Shown one piece after another: positions 16,027 through 23,880 of a stretch of DNA of 34,430 nt. The first letter of the stretch is position 1; each line of letters starts with the position of its first letter. The notes below the pieces were generated by a model. That model ran no database searches and was not told the origin of the DNA. It was given only the letters and a program-made list of their open reading frames with translations. The position numbers were made by a program, and so were the translations under genes. The stretch comes from CAG-1031 sp964391735 (GTDB taxonomy: Bacteria; Bacteroidota; Bacteroidia; Bacteroidales; Muribaculaceae). The stretch covers positions 1 to 34,430 of the forward strand of contig CAYMNF010000014.1 in the NCBI GenBank assembly GCA_964391735.1, written 5' to 3'.

Positions 16027-16896
16027 TTATTGGTTGGCGGGATTATCTGTGGGCTGCAGGGAGTCGGTGGCCTCAAGTGTACGCAATTCCTTCTGCATGG
16101 CATCGCGAACCACGCGCACGGTTGACAGGGTTGAAAAGTCTGTGAAGAGCCTCACCCTCAGAGCATTAAAGTTGTCATCGTTTACACGTGCTCCCCCAAC
16201 AACCACACCCACCGGGATTCCCTCGGGGAAGGTTGAGGAATAGCCGCTGGTGACAATTGTATCACCCTTATGGAAACGGGCGTGCTTGGGCAACTCGTCA
16301 AGGATAGCTTCACGATAATTCTTTCCATCCCAGGACAAGGACCCGATGTGTTGTGAGCCCTTAACTTTACAGGAGAGCTTGAGGTAGGGATTTAGCAGAG
16401 AAATGATGCGCGATGAGTGCGGGCCGGTTACGTTCACTACTCCGACAATGCCGTTTTGGTCAAGCACGCCCATCTCGGGAGCAATGCCGTCAAGAGACCC
16501 TCTGTCAATTGTCAGGTAGTTGTTTGGCCGACTGATGCTGTTATGGATGACATGGGCCGGCACAAAAGAATAACGCTGCAAAGCTGAGTCAACAGTCATT
16601 GTATCGGCTTCAAGCATCAACGAATAGTTATTTACCAATGCCTGCAGACGAAGGACCTCCCGCTCAAGGGCAATATTTTTACGCTGCAAATCCTCATTGA
16701 TGCTTCGCAATCCGAAATACCCCGATACACTGCTGCTGACCTCATAAATGGAACTTGCCAATTTTCCTGCAGATGTAAGATACACATGGTGTTGCCACGG
16801 ATTGGTGGTAAACAGCAGCGAACTGCTGATGACCAAGTAGACCACCAGCAGCAACGTTGAACTGTAGCGTAGCAGGAAATTGAGCAGGTTCTTCAT
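16027..16896 (-). CDS. mreC: Rod shape-determining protein MreC
   Basis: MreC links the MreB filament to the periplasmic penicillin-binding proteins and activates PBP2. The 289-residue product has a short cytoplasmic start, one membrane helix (about 11-29, SSTLLLVVYLVISSSLLF), a coiled-coil region (about 60-95, NEDLQRKNIALEREVLRLQA) and the beta-rich MreC core with YLTIDRGSLDGIAPEMGV and VTSGYSSTFPEGIPVG. The C-terminal tail is polar. Spacing to mreB (41 bases) and mreD (12 bases) supports an operon. Confidence 0.93.
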   Translation of the reverse strand: MKNLLNFLLRYSSTLLLVVYLVISSSLLFTTNPWQHHVYLTSAGKLASSIYEVSSSVSGYFGLRSINEDLQRKNIALEREVLRLQALVNNYSLMLEADTMTVDSALQRYSFVPAHVIHNSISRPNNYLTIDRGSLDGIAPEMGVLDQNGIVGVVNVTGPHSSRIISLLNPYLKLSCKVKGSQHIGSLSWDGKNYREAILDELPKHARFHKGDTIVTSGYSSTFPEGIPVGVVVGGARVNDDNFNALRVRLFTDFSTLSTVRVVRDAMQKELRTLEATDSLQPTDNPANQ

Positions 16897-16937
16897 TTAG
16901 TCCTGTCAATATACCGAGGGGAACTTCGCCCTCAAAA

Positions 16938-17969
16938 TTAGCGAATCAGGAATTGGAAACGGTCGATGTTCTTCAGTGCCACGCCGGTACCCTTGGCAAC
17001 TGCCAACAGGGGATCCTCGGCTGTATGGAACTGTATGCCGATCTTATCGGTGAGGCGTTTGTCGAGACCGCGCAGCAAGGCGCCACCACCGGCCAGCCAA
17101 ATACCGTTGCGCACGATGTCGGCATACAACTCGGGGGGAGTTTGCTCGAGAGCCTGCAGAACAGCTGCCTCAATCTTAGAGATGGTTTTCTCGATAGAAT
17201 GGCTGATTTCCTGATAGCTAACGGGAACCTCCATGGGCAATGCAGTCATTTTGTTGGGGCCATGAACAATGTAATCGGCCGGGGGATTCTCAAGCTCAGT
17301 GAGGGCTGAACCCACATGGATCTTGATTTGCTCGGCTGTGCGTTCACCCACTCTGATGTTGTGGACACGGCTCATGTGGTCCTGGATGTCAGCCGTGAGG
17401 TCATCACCCGCAAACTGGATTGACTTGTTGCTGACGATACCTCCCAAAGAAATAACGGCGATTTCTGAGGTACCACCACCTATATCCACAATCATATTAC
17501 CCTCGGGGGCAAGTACATCAAGGCCGATACCAAGGGCGGCAGCCATAGGCTCATAAATCATGTACACATCGCGGCTGCCGGCATGCTCGCTTGAGTCACG
17601 CACGGCGCGAATCTCAACCTCAGTTGACCCGGAGGGGATACCGACAACGGTCTTGAGGCTGGGTGAGAACCAGTTGCTCTTTGAACTGGCTTTCTTCACC
17701 AACCCGCGTATCATAAGCTCGGCAGCATTGAAGTCGGCGATTACGCCATTGCGCAAAGGGCGTATGGTCTTGATGCCGTCATGTCCTTTGCCATACATCT
17801 CCTGGGCCTCATGGCCCACGGCAATCATTTTCTCGGTCTTCTTGTCCAAAGCGACAATCGAGGGCTCGTCGATAACTATCTTATCGTTATGTATTATGAT
17901 GGTATTGGCTGTGCCAAGATCAATTGCAATCTCTTTGGAAAGCGAAAATATTCCTGAAAAAAGTCCCAC
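16938..17969 (-). CDS. mreB: Rod shape-determining protein MreB (actin homologue)
   Basis: MreB forms membrane-associated filaments that orient the cell wall elongation machinery. The 343-residue product shows the actin-fold nucleotide motifs: IAIDLGTANTII (about 13-24), the phosphate-2 loop MIVDIGGGTSEIAV (about 159-172) and the adenosine segment GIWLAGGGALLRGLD (about 287-301). The N-terminal MGLFSGIF could be a membrane-binding amphipathic stretch. The start is a GTG at 17969 in an AT-rich leader. purH ends 51 bases upstream with no obvious terminator between, so the shape operon may extend from the purH promoter. Confidence 0.96.
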   Translation of the reverse strand: MGLFSGIFSLSKEIAIDLGTANTIIIHNDKIVIDEPSIVALDKKTEKMIAVGHEAQEMYGKGHDGIKTIRPLRNGVIADFNAAELMIRGLVKKASSKSNWFSPSLKTVVGIPSGSTEVEIRAVRDSSEHAGSRDVYMIYEPMAAALGIGLDVLAPEGNMIVDIGGGTSEIAVISLGGIVSNKSIQFAGDDLTADIQDHMSRVHNIRVGERTAEQIKIHVGSALTELENPPADYIVHGPNKMTALPMEVPVSYQEISHSIEKTISKIEAAVLQALEQTPPELYADIVRNGIWLAGGGALLRGLDKRLTDKIGIQFHTAEDPLLAVAKGTGVALKNIDRFQFLIR

Positions 17970-18020
17970 TTTATTTATCTATTTGTTTTTCTTTTTGTTA
18001 CCTTTATTAATGTTATGCCA

Positions 18021-19589
18021 TCAGTGCCTGAAGTGGCGATATCCGGTTTTTACCATAGCCATGTCGTGAGCGTTGCAAAAGTCAACCGACTCATTGTCAC
18101 GCACCGAGCCTCCGGGTTGAATAACACTTCTTATCCCTGCCTGATATGCGATTTCCACGCAATCGGCAAAGGGGAAGAAAGCATCGCTCGCCATCACGGC
18201 TCCATTTGTGTCAAACTCAAAAGCGTGGGCCTTGGCAATGGCTTGCTTCAACGCGTCAACGCGAGATGTCTGTCCCACGCCTGAGCCTATAAGCATGCCG
18301 TCCTTGGCAAGAACAATGGCATTTGATTTGCTGTGCTTTACAATGACGTTGGCAAAAAGAAGGTCACGGGCCTGAGCCTCAGAAACCTGCTTGTCAGTCA
18401 TGGGGAGAAGGTCGTCTAACCCCTCAACGTGTGTATCTTTCTCTTGAACAAGTACACCGCCAAGACAGCTCCGCACCATTAGGGTTGACTGCACTTTGCC
18501 GCAATTCCTTTTCAGGATTATGCGGTTCTTTTTTTGCTTAAGAATCTCAAGTGCCTCAGCTGAATAGTCCGGGGCGATTATCACCTCGAAGAAAATGCGA
18601 TTAATCTCCCCTGCCGTGTCTTCATCAATCGGGCTATTAAAAGCGATGATACCGCCGAACGCGCTGACCGGGTCCCCGGCAAGTGCATCTTTCCATGCCT
18701 CGGCGGCAGTGTTGCGTATGGCAGCCCCACATGCGTTGTTGTGCTTTAGAACTACGGCAGCAACTTTGTCAGGGGCCAAACTGCTTAAATCAGCTATAAG
18801 GTTCTCGGCTGAATGAATATCAAGCAGATTGTTATATGAGACCTCCTTGCCATGCAACTTTTCAAATTTTGCACTGAAGTCCCCATAATAGTCAGCCTTC
18901 TGATGCGGATTCTCGCCATATCGCAAAGGCATCTTGGGGGCGGCCGTCAATGAAAAGCGTCCGTCCTGTGCGTTTTCCTCATCGCCGGCAAACCATTGAC
19001 TGATTGCCTTGTCGTATGCTGCCGTCACATGGAATGCGGCAGTAGCAAATTCTTTGCGTTGAGGAAGCGTGGTCTCCGCACCCTGTGCCTGCATTAGGTC
19101 CCTGAGCATGGGGTACTGTTGCTTGGATGCTACTATTACAACATCCTTGTAATTCTTTGCAGCAGCGCGTATCAATGAAATGCCGCCAATGTCAATCTTC
19201 TCAATAATATCTTGGTGAGAAGCCCTCGGCTGAGCGACAGTGGCCTCAAACGGATATAAATCAACAATAACCAGGTCAATGTCAGGGATAGAGAACTTGG
19301 TGGTGTCACGGGCATCATCGCTTACATCCCTGCGGGTCAATATCCCGCCAAAAATTTTGGGGTGGAGGGTCTTTACGCGCCCGCCCAAAATACTGGGATA
19401 ACCGGTGATATCCTCAACAGCCTCACAAGGGTAGCCCTCCTGTTCAATAAAAGCGCGGGTACCACCCGTCGACAAAAACTTAACACCGTCAGCTGACAAC
19501 AGCGCTAATATCTCAGATAGGCCATCCTTGTTAAATACCGATATAAGAGCGCGCTTGATTGCTTTCTTTGCTGTGGGTTGTGTCGACAT
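18021..19589 (-). CDS. purH: Bifunctional AICAR formyltransferase/IMP cyclohydrolase PurH
   Basis: PurH carries out the last two steps of inosine monophosphate synthesis: formylation of AICAR with 10-formyltetrahydrofolate, then ring closure. From ATG 19589 the product is 522 residues. The N-terminal MGS-like cyclohydrolase domain shows KRALISVFNKDGL and KFLSTGGT. The formyltransferase domain shows the catalytic Lys-His pair at about 282-283 in KHNNACGA and ends with RSVIQPGGSVRD and the terminal MVKTGYRHFRH. A longer frame initiates at a TTG at 19613, but that codon lies inside the promoter -7 element, so I use the ATG. It precedes mreB on the same strand. Confidence 0.96.
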   Translation of the reverse strand: MSTQPTAKKAIKRALISVFNKDGLSEILALLSADGVKFLSTGGTRAFIEQEGYPCEAVEDITGYPSILGGRVKTLHPKIFGGILTRRDVSDDARDTTKFSIPDIDLVIVDLYPFEATVAQPRASHQDIIEKIDIGGISLIRAAAKNYKDVVIVASKQQYPMLRDLMQAQGAETTLPQRKEFATAAFHVTAAYDKAISQWFAGDEENAQDGRFSLTAAPKMPLRYGENPHQKADYYGDFSAKFEKLHGKEVSYNNLLDIHSAENLIADLSSLAPDKVAAVVLKHNNACGAAIRNTAAEAWKDALAGDPVSAFGGIIAFNSPIDEDTAGEINRIFFEVIIAPDYSAEALEILKQKKNRIILKRNCGKVQSTLMVRSCLGGVLVQEKDTHVEGLDDLLPMTDKQVSEAQARDLLFANVIVKHSKSNAIVLAKDGMLIGSGVGQTSRVDALKQAIAKAHAFEFDTNGAVMASDAFFPFADCVEIAYQAGIRSVIQPGGSVRDNESVDFCNAHDMAMVKTGYRHFRH

Positions 19590-19610
19590 CTTTTTGCAGT
19601 TTGGTGTGTG

Positions 19611-19618
19611 CAAAGTTA
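19611..19618 (-). promoter_or_regulatory. -7 promoter element of purH
   Basis: On the minus strand TAACTTTG matches TAnnTTTG exactly and lies 21 bases before the purH ATG at 19589. No clear TTG or TTTG was seen at the right distance for the -33 element. Transcription should start near 19604-19606. Confidence 0.6.
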
Positions 19619-19666
19619 GCCAATTTTTTGTGTTTTCTCAGCATATTTTCCCCCGTTTAGTTTTTT

Positions 19667-19697
19667 TTTGCATAAACCTTGCATTTTTGTATTTTTG
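19667..19697 (+). promoter_or_regulatory. Promoter of the secreted-protein gene
   Basis: TTTG at 19667-19670 and TATTTTTG at 19690-19697 are separated by 19 bases, a textbook Bacteroidota promoter. The predicted start is near 19702-19704, giving a leader of about 43 bases that ends in an A-rich stretch before the ATG at 19746. Confidence 0.8.
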
Positions 19698-19745
19698 CCC
19701 TGAGAAATCATACAACTACAGACAGAATAACTTAATAACAATCAA

Positions 19746-20369
19746 ATGAAAAAATTTTTACTTTTTGCTTTTGCTGCAGCTACTGTATTAACTGTAAACG
19801 CCGCTACCCCTGAGTTTTTCTTGAAAGACGGGGACACCTTCAAACCGATTGCTGACGGTTACGTTATCACCGTGGGCTATGAGGAGATTGAAGAAGGGTG
19901 GTATCAGTGGGACAGCCACCTGTATGCCCAGGCCGACCCCGAACTTGAAGTCACCTGCAAGTTCATGAGCGACGCCTCAGAAAAGGGCGCCATGATGCAA
20001 ATGTGCGGTTTTGACGGTCAGTGCGTTCTGGGTAATGCTAACTGGACCGAGAAACACGGTGTTATTGACAGCGAGACCCCCGAAAGCATGGAAGTACATG
20101 TTGAGTACATGGACTTTACAGGTGCCGGCGTTCCCACCTTTGAGACTGAATCAGCTATTCAGCTCTTCTATGACGCCACTCCCGATGAGGTTATCACTGT
20201 TTACCTCCGCACAATGCCTCAAGATGTTGCCGGCATCAGCACCGTATCAGTTGACAACAACGCCCCCGCCGTATACTACAACCTGCAGGGTGTTAAGGTT
20301 GCTAACCCCGTACAGGGCAACCTCTACATCAAACAGCAGGGCAACAAAGCCGTCAAAGTGATCTTCTAA
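19746..20369 (+). CDS. Secreted protein of unknown function
   Basis: I do not recognise the central part of this 207-residue protein. It begins with a clear signal peptide (MKKFLLFAFAAATVLTVNA, cleavage predicted after about residue 19). The mature region (about 20-160) is acidic, rich in aromatic and beta-forming residues, and has two cysteines close together (MCGFDGQC) that could form a disulfide, plus one earlier (VTCKF). The last 45 residues, with VYYNLQGVKVANP and LYIKQQGNKAVKVIF, resemble a short C-terminal beta module common on secreted Bacteroidales proteins and similar in style to type IX secretion sorting domains. It has its own strong promoter and a hairpin after the stop. Export to the periplasm or surface is likely; the function is unknown. 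Confidence 0.85.
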   Translation: MKKFLLFAFAAATVLTVNAATPEFFLKDGDTFKPIADGYVITVGYEEIEEGWYQWDSHLYAQADPELEVTCKFMSDASEKGAMMQMCGFDGQCVLGNANWTEKHGVIDSETPESMEVHVEYMDFTGAGVPTFETESAIQLFYDATPDEVITVYLRTMPQDVAGISTVSVDNNAPAVYYNLQGVKVANPVQGNLYIKQQGNKAVKVIF

Positions 20370-20390
20370 AAAACACCCCCCTATAATCAT

Positions 20391-20430
20391 ACAAAGGTGA
20401 GCACCACACAAGGTCGCTCACCTTTGTTAT
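20391..20430 (+). terminator. Hairpin after the secreted-protein gene
   Basis: ACAAAGGTGAGC (20391-20402) pairs perfectly with GCTCACCTTTGT (20416-20427) around a 13-base loop, 21 bases after the stop codon. The following bases TATACC lack a real T-run, so it may be a weak terminator or a 3'-end stabilising structure. Confidence 0.6.
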
Positions 20431-20456
20431 ACCGATAGATATTAACATAAACAATT

Positions 20457-20641
20457 ATGTACGGGTACGTAGAATACGATGGGGACACGGTGCAGGCTAC
20501 CGGACAACAAAGTCTACATCAGAACTAATAGAGAATTATGAGAGACGTATTGCTCGATACAAAGCAAATATTGCCGATGTCAAGGCTGACCAGGAACGTG
20601 TAAAAAAGTTGATTGAAAACCGAGGTATACCACCCGAGTAG
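20457..20641 (+). pseudogene. Small gene interrupted by an apparent one-base deletion in a G run
   Basis: From ATG 20457, after an A-rich leader typical of Bacteroidota starts, the frame reads MYGYVEYDG and then stops after 23 codons. A second frame with no start codon runs open for over 50 codons to TAG at 20639 and reads like a true protein: SELIENYERRIARYKANIAD, then KADQERVKKLIENRGIPPE, a charged amphipathic helix. Adding one G to the GGGG run at 20481-20484 joins both frames into a single 61-residue protein through YDG-GHGAGYRTTK. The stretch is 185 bases, exactly one short of 61 codons plus a stop. It may be a recent pseudogene, a sequencing or assembly error, a phase-variable gene, or a programmed shift. 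I do not know the family. It converges on the gene that ends at 20650. Confidence 0.6.
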
Positions 20642-20649
20642 TAGGCTCA

Positions 20650-21441
20650 TTATCGTTCATAGTAGAAATACAAATCCTCCTCATTGTCGTAATACATATC
20701 CTCAACAGACTCATAGCCGTCCTCGACCCACTCGGGAGGCGCAGTGCGCAATGCGTGCAGTATCTTCTTTGTCAGCGGTCCGTGACCGGTAGACGGTAGT
20801 CGGCAACCATGTTCAATGCCGCGTCGGTTGTAAACGCCTATGTGCTTACCATCCTCATAGTAGTCAAGCGTTCCCCAGACGTGGTCCTCAGTAAAACTGC
20901 AACGAACATTCTTGGGTTGAGTATAAACCCCATCTTCGGTCAAGTCGGGATATGATACAGTGGAATACTCTATTGCCGTTTCAAATTTACGGGTAGTAGG
21001 GTTGAAACGCTGCATGAACCAATGCTCCTTGTCGCCATACTCCTTCTTATACGACATAATCCAGTTGTCGTTATCCTTCCGCCACAGCTGTACCCATGAG
21101 TATGCCGGCGCCTTGGTTCTTACCATTTCATGAACATCTGCTATAGTATACGAGGGCATGTTCGCAACCCTGATAGAGTCTTCAATCTGTCGTTGGTGCT
21201 CTCGCTCAATTTCAGCCAAGCGTGCTCGTTCCTCATGTTCTGCCGCCATTAGACGCCGGTTAGCCTCAAATTGTTCCATTTGCTCCTCACTACGCAAATG
21301 TCGCAAATAAGCTTGATGCTTGAAGAATATCCCTATACCTACAATGACAGCACAGCTTATCGCTACAGCAATAATACGCAATTTTCTCGACCTTCTTTTA
21401 ACGCGGTCAAGGTCACACTTTGTAGGTTGGCTCCCGGTCAT
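20650..21441 (-). CDS. Membrane-anchored protein of unknown function downstream of feoB
   Basis: I do not recognise this 263-residue protein. It has a basic cytoplasmic start (about 1-22), one membrane helix (about 23-40, IIAVAISCAVIVGIGIFF), a charged helical stretch likely to be coiled coil (about 48-92, rich in E, R, A), and an extracytoplasmic C-terminal domain rich in Trp and Tyr. It ends in a very acidic tyrosine-rich tail (MYYDNEEDLYFYYER). Two cysteines occur in the C-terminal domain (VRCSF and HGCRL). It begins 15 bases after feoB on the same strand and so is probably the last gene of that operon, but nothing in it suggests iron binding by known motifs. Confidence 0.7.
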   Translation of the reverse strand: MTGSQPTKCDLDRVKRRSRKLRIIAVAISCAVIVGIGIFFKHQAYLRHLRSEEQMEQFEANRRLMAAEHEERARLAEIEREHQRQIEDSIRVANMPSYTIADVHEMVRTKAPAYSWVQLWRKDNDNWIMSYKKEYGDKEHWFMQRFNPTTRKFETAIEYSTVSYPDLTEDGVYTQPKNVRCSFTEDHVWGTLDYYEDGKHIGVYNRRGIEHGCRLPSTGHGPLTKKILHALRTAPPEWVEDGYESVEDMYYDNEEDLYFYYER

Positions 21442-21456
21442 CCTCCTTGTGCGTGC

Positions 21457-23856
21457 TTAAAGGAAGAGGGAGATGATACGGAAGGCGGCAAAAGCCACTA
21501 TCCAGGCGACCAGAGTATTATAGACTACTGAAAACAGTCCGTAGCCCCAATGGCCGGTCTCCTTGGCTACTGCAATAACAGTGGCAAGACAGGGGCAATA
21601 AAGGAGGATGAAGAGCATAAAACTCCATGCTGATGCTGTGTTGAAGTCGGGTTGCCCTGTCAATGGATTGGGTTGGGTGATACGTGCGCTCAGGGCGTTG
21701 TCTGATGCCTCACCGTCACCGGTATAGAGCACGCCTAAGGTGCTTACAACAATCTCCTTGGCCGGAACAGCGGCAATGGCTGCCACAGTGGCGCGCCAAT
21801 GGAAACCGCACGGAGTCATTACCGGGTTAAGGGTTTTCCCGATCATCTCAAGGTATGAGTCGTGCTCAGGGTTAACCTCCTCGGTATTCTGCTCAGTTTG
21901 TAACTGCGCAACGGTGGCTTCTGTATTTGAGTCCTCGTTATGCAGGGGAAAATAATTCAGGGCCCAGACTATTATGGATGCCACCAATATTACTCCACCC
22001 ATTTTCTTGATATACTGCTCCCCTTTGGCCCACATGTGGCGCAAAGAGGCTTTGAAAGTTGGTATTCGATAGGGAGGAAGTTCCATAACAAACGGGGTCT
22101 CGTCAACCTGGAACCAGAAGCGACGCAACAACCGGGCTGTTATAACGGCAACCACAATGCCGGCAGTATATAACCCGAGGAATGCCCATGTGGCATGCTG
22201 CGGGCAAAACACTCCCACCAAAAGGACGTACAGAGGTATGCGCGCCGAGCAGCTCATAAACGGGGTGATAAGAATGGTTATGATGCGCGAGGATTTACTC
22301 TCAATGGCCCTTGTTGACATTATGGCGGGTACGTTGCATCCGAAACCCATAATCAGTGGGATAAAAGACTTGCCATGTAACCCCATTTTGTGCATAACCT
22401 TGTCCATAATAAAGGCTGCCCGGGCCATGTAGCCGGAATCCTCCATAAAAGAGATGCAGAAGTACAGAATCAGGATATTAGGAAGAAAGACAATCACCCC
22501 GCCAACGCCGCCGATGATACCGTCTGAAATCAAGTCCTTAAGGGGTCCCTCGGGGAAATGTTGCTGAACTATACCTGCCAACCAGTCTACCCCGGCGGTA
22601 ATCCAATCCATGGGATAGGACCCGAGCTGGAAAGTTGCCCAGAAGATAGTAGCCATGATGGCGAGGAAAATAGGGAAACCAAAAAGGCGGTTGGTGACAA
22701 TGGCATCAATGATGCGGGTTGACTCTTGAGCGTCTTTCTTACCCTCGGTAAAAGTTTCAGCAAGGGCCCCAGAGATAAATCCGAATTTCTCCTTGGCGAT
22801 CATATCCGTGATTTCCTCATTGGGAAATCTTTTCTGCAAAAGGGCAAGAAACTCGTTGCGCATTTGCAGTATATCTTGTCCCTTGGTGCAGTCGGCAATG
22901 ATGCGTTCAGCCTCAGAGTCCTTCTCCATTAACTTAATAGCTAAGTAGCGAGGTGACACCAGTGGCAGTATCTTGTCATCCTCCTTGATAGCCGCATTGA
23001 GTGTACGCACGCATGTCTCGATCTCCTCACCCAACGGCACATGCACATGCCTGACGCTGTGCTCGCGGTCTTCATATACCAGAATGATTCGGTCAAATAG
23101 CTGGTCAACGCCATCACCTGTACGGGCGGTTGTGGGGACAATCGGCACACCAATCATCTTGCCCAATGTCTCGTAATCAAGTTCAGCCCCTGAGTTCTTA
23201 AGCTCGTCATACATATTCAGGGCTATCACCATAGGGCAATTCATATCAATCAGCTCAGTGGTGAGATACAGATTGCGCTCCAGGTTTGAACCGTCGACAA
23301 CATTTACAATAACGTCAGGCTTATTATTTGCCAGATATGTGCGCACAAACTTCTCCTCGGGGCTGTATGATGCCAATGAATAAGTGCCGGGCAAGTCTAT
23401 GATCTTGAAACGGTATCCCCGGTGGTTGAAATAACCGGTTTTGGTATCGACCGTGACTCCTGAATAATTACCTACATGTTCGCGAGCCCCGGAGGCTATG
23501 TTGAACAGGGATGTCTTGCCACAGTTTGGGTTACCGATTAATGCTACAGTGATGGTACCCTGGTGTTCGCTATCGTTGTGATGACAACCCTCAACAGTTT
23601 CGTTGTCATGAGATTTCGTTTTTTTGGGGCTACTGAGAGGCTCAATTTCAACCATATCAGCCTCAGTGCGCCTTAAAGAGACCTCATATCCCATTATGCT
23701 GTATTTAACGGGGTCGTTCAGCGGGGCCTGTAGAAGGTCAGTAACCTCCCTACCCTTGACGAAGCCCATCTCAATCATGCGCTTGCGAAAAGCTCCGTGG
23801 CCTGAGACTCTTATGATTCTACCGGTCTGACCGGGTTTCAATTCAGATAATCTCAT
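21457..23856 (-). CDS. feoB: Ferrous iron transporter, FeoA-FeoB fusion
   Basis: FeoB is an inner-membrane ferrous iron transporter with an N-terminal GTPase. In this 799-residue protein a FeoA SH3-like domain (residues about 1-75, LSELKPGQTGRIIRVSGHG and MIEMGFVKG) is fused in front, with a His-rich polar linker at about 78-100. The G protein motifs follow: GNPNCGKTS at 108-116, VTVDTKTG, DLPGTYS and NMYDE. The membrane part contains the gate regions with GFGCNVPAIMSTRAIES and FIPLIMGFGCN, and ends in hydrophobic helices. FeoA-FeoB fusions are common in Bacteroidota. It follows the Kef-type antiporter by 24 bases, so it is probably cotranscribed. Confidence 0.96.
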   Translation of the reverse strand: MRLSELKPGQTGRIIRVSGHGAFRKRMIEMGFVKGREVTDLLQAPLNDPVKYSIMGYEVSLRRTEADMVEIEPLSSPKKTKSHDNETVEGCHHNDSEHQGTITVALIGNPNCGKTSLFNIASGAREHVGNYSGVTVDTKTGYFNHRGYRFKIIDLPGTYSLASYSPEEKFVRTYLANNKPDVIVNVVDGSNLERNLYLTTELIDMNCPMVIALNMYDELKNSGAELDYETLGKMIGVPIVPTTARTGDGVDQLFDRIILVYEDREHSVRHVHVPLGEEIETCVRTLNAAIKEDDKILPLVSPRYLAIKLMEKDSEAERIIADCTKGQDILQMRNEFLALLQKRFPNEEITDMIAKEKFGFISGALAETFTEGKKDAQESTRIIDAIVTNRLFGFPIFLAIMATIFWATFQLGSYPMDWITAGVDWLAGIVQQHFPEGPLKDLISDGIIGGVGGVIVFLPNILILYFCISFMEDSGYMARAAFIMDKVMHKMGLHGKSFIPLIMGFGCNVPAIMSTRAIESKSSRIITILITPFMSCSARIPLYVLLVGVFCPQHATWAFLGLYTAGIVVAVITARLLRRFWFQVDETPFVMELPPYRIPTFKASLRHMWAKGEQYIKKMGGVILVASIIVWALNYFPLHNEDSNTEATVAQLQTEQNTEEVNPEHDSYLEMIGKTLNPVMTPCGFHWRATVAAIAAVPAKEIVVSTLGVLYTGDGEASDNALSARITQPNPLTGQPDFNTASAWSFMLFILLYCPCLATVIAVAKETGHWGYGLFSVVYNTLVAWIVAFAAFRIISLFL

Positions 23857-23880
23857 TTTTCTCTACTATCTTATCTTCTC

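Noticed and set aside
19590..19613. TTG start extending purH by eight codons
   Set aside because: The codon lies within the TAACTTTG promoter element on the minus strand; ATG 19589 follows it at a normal distance.
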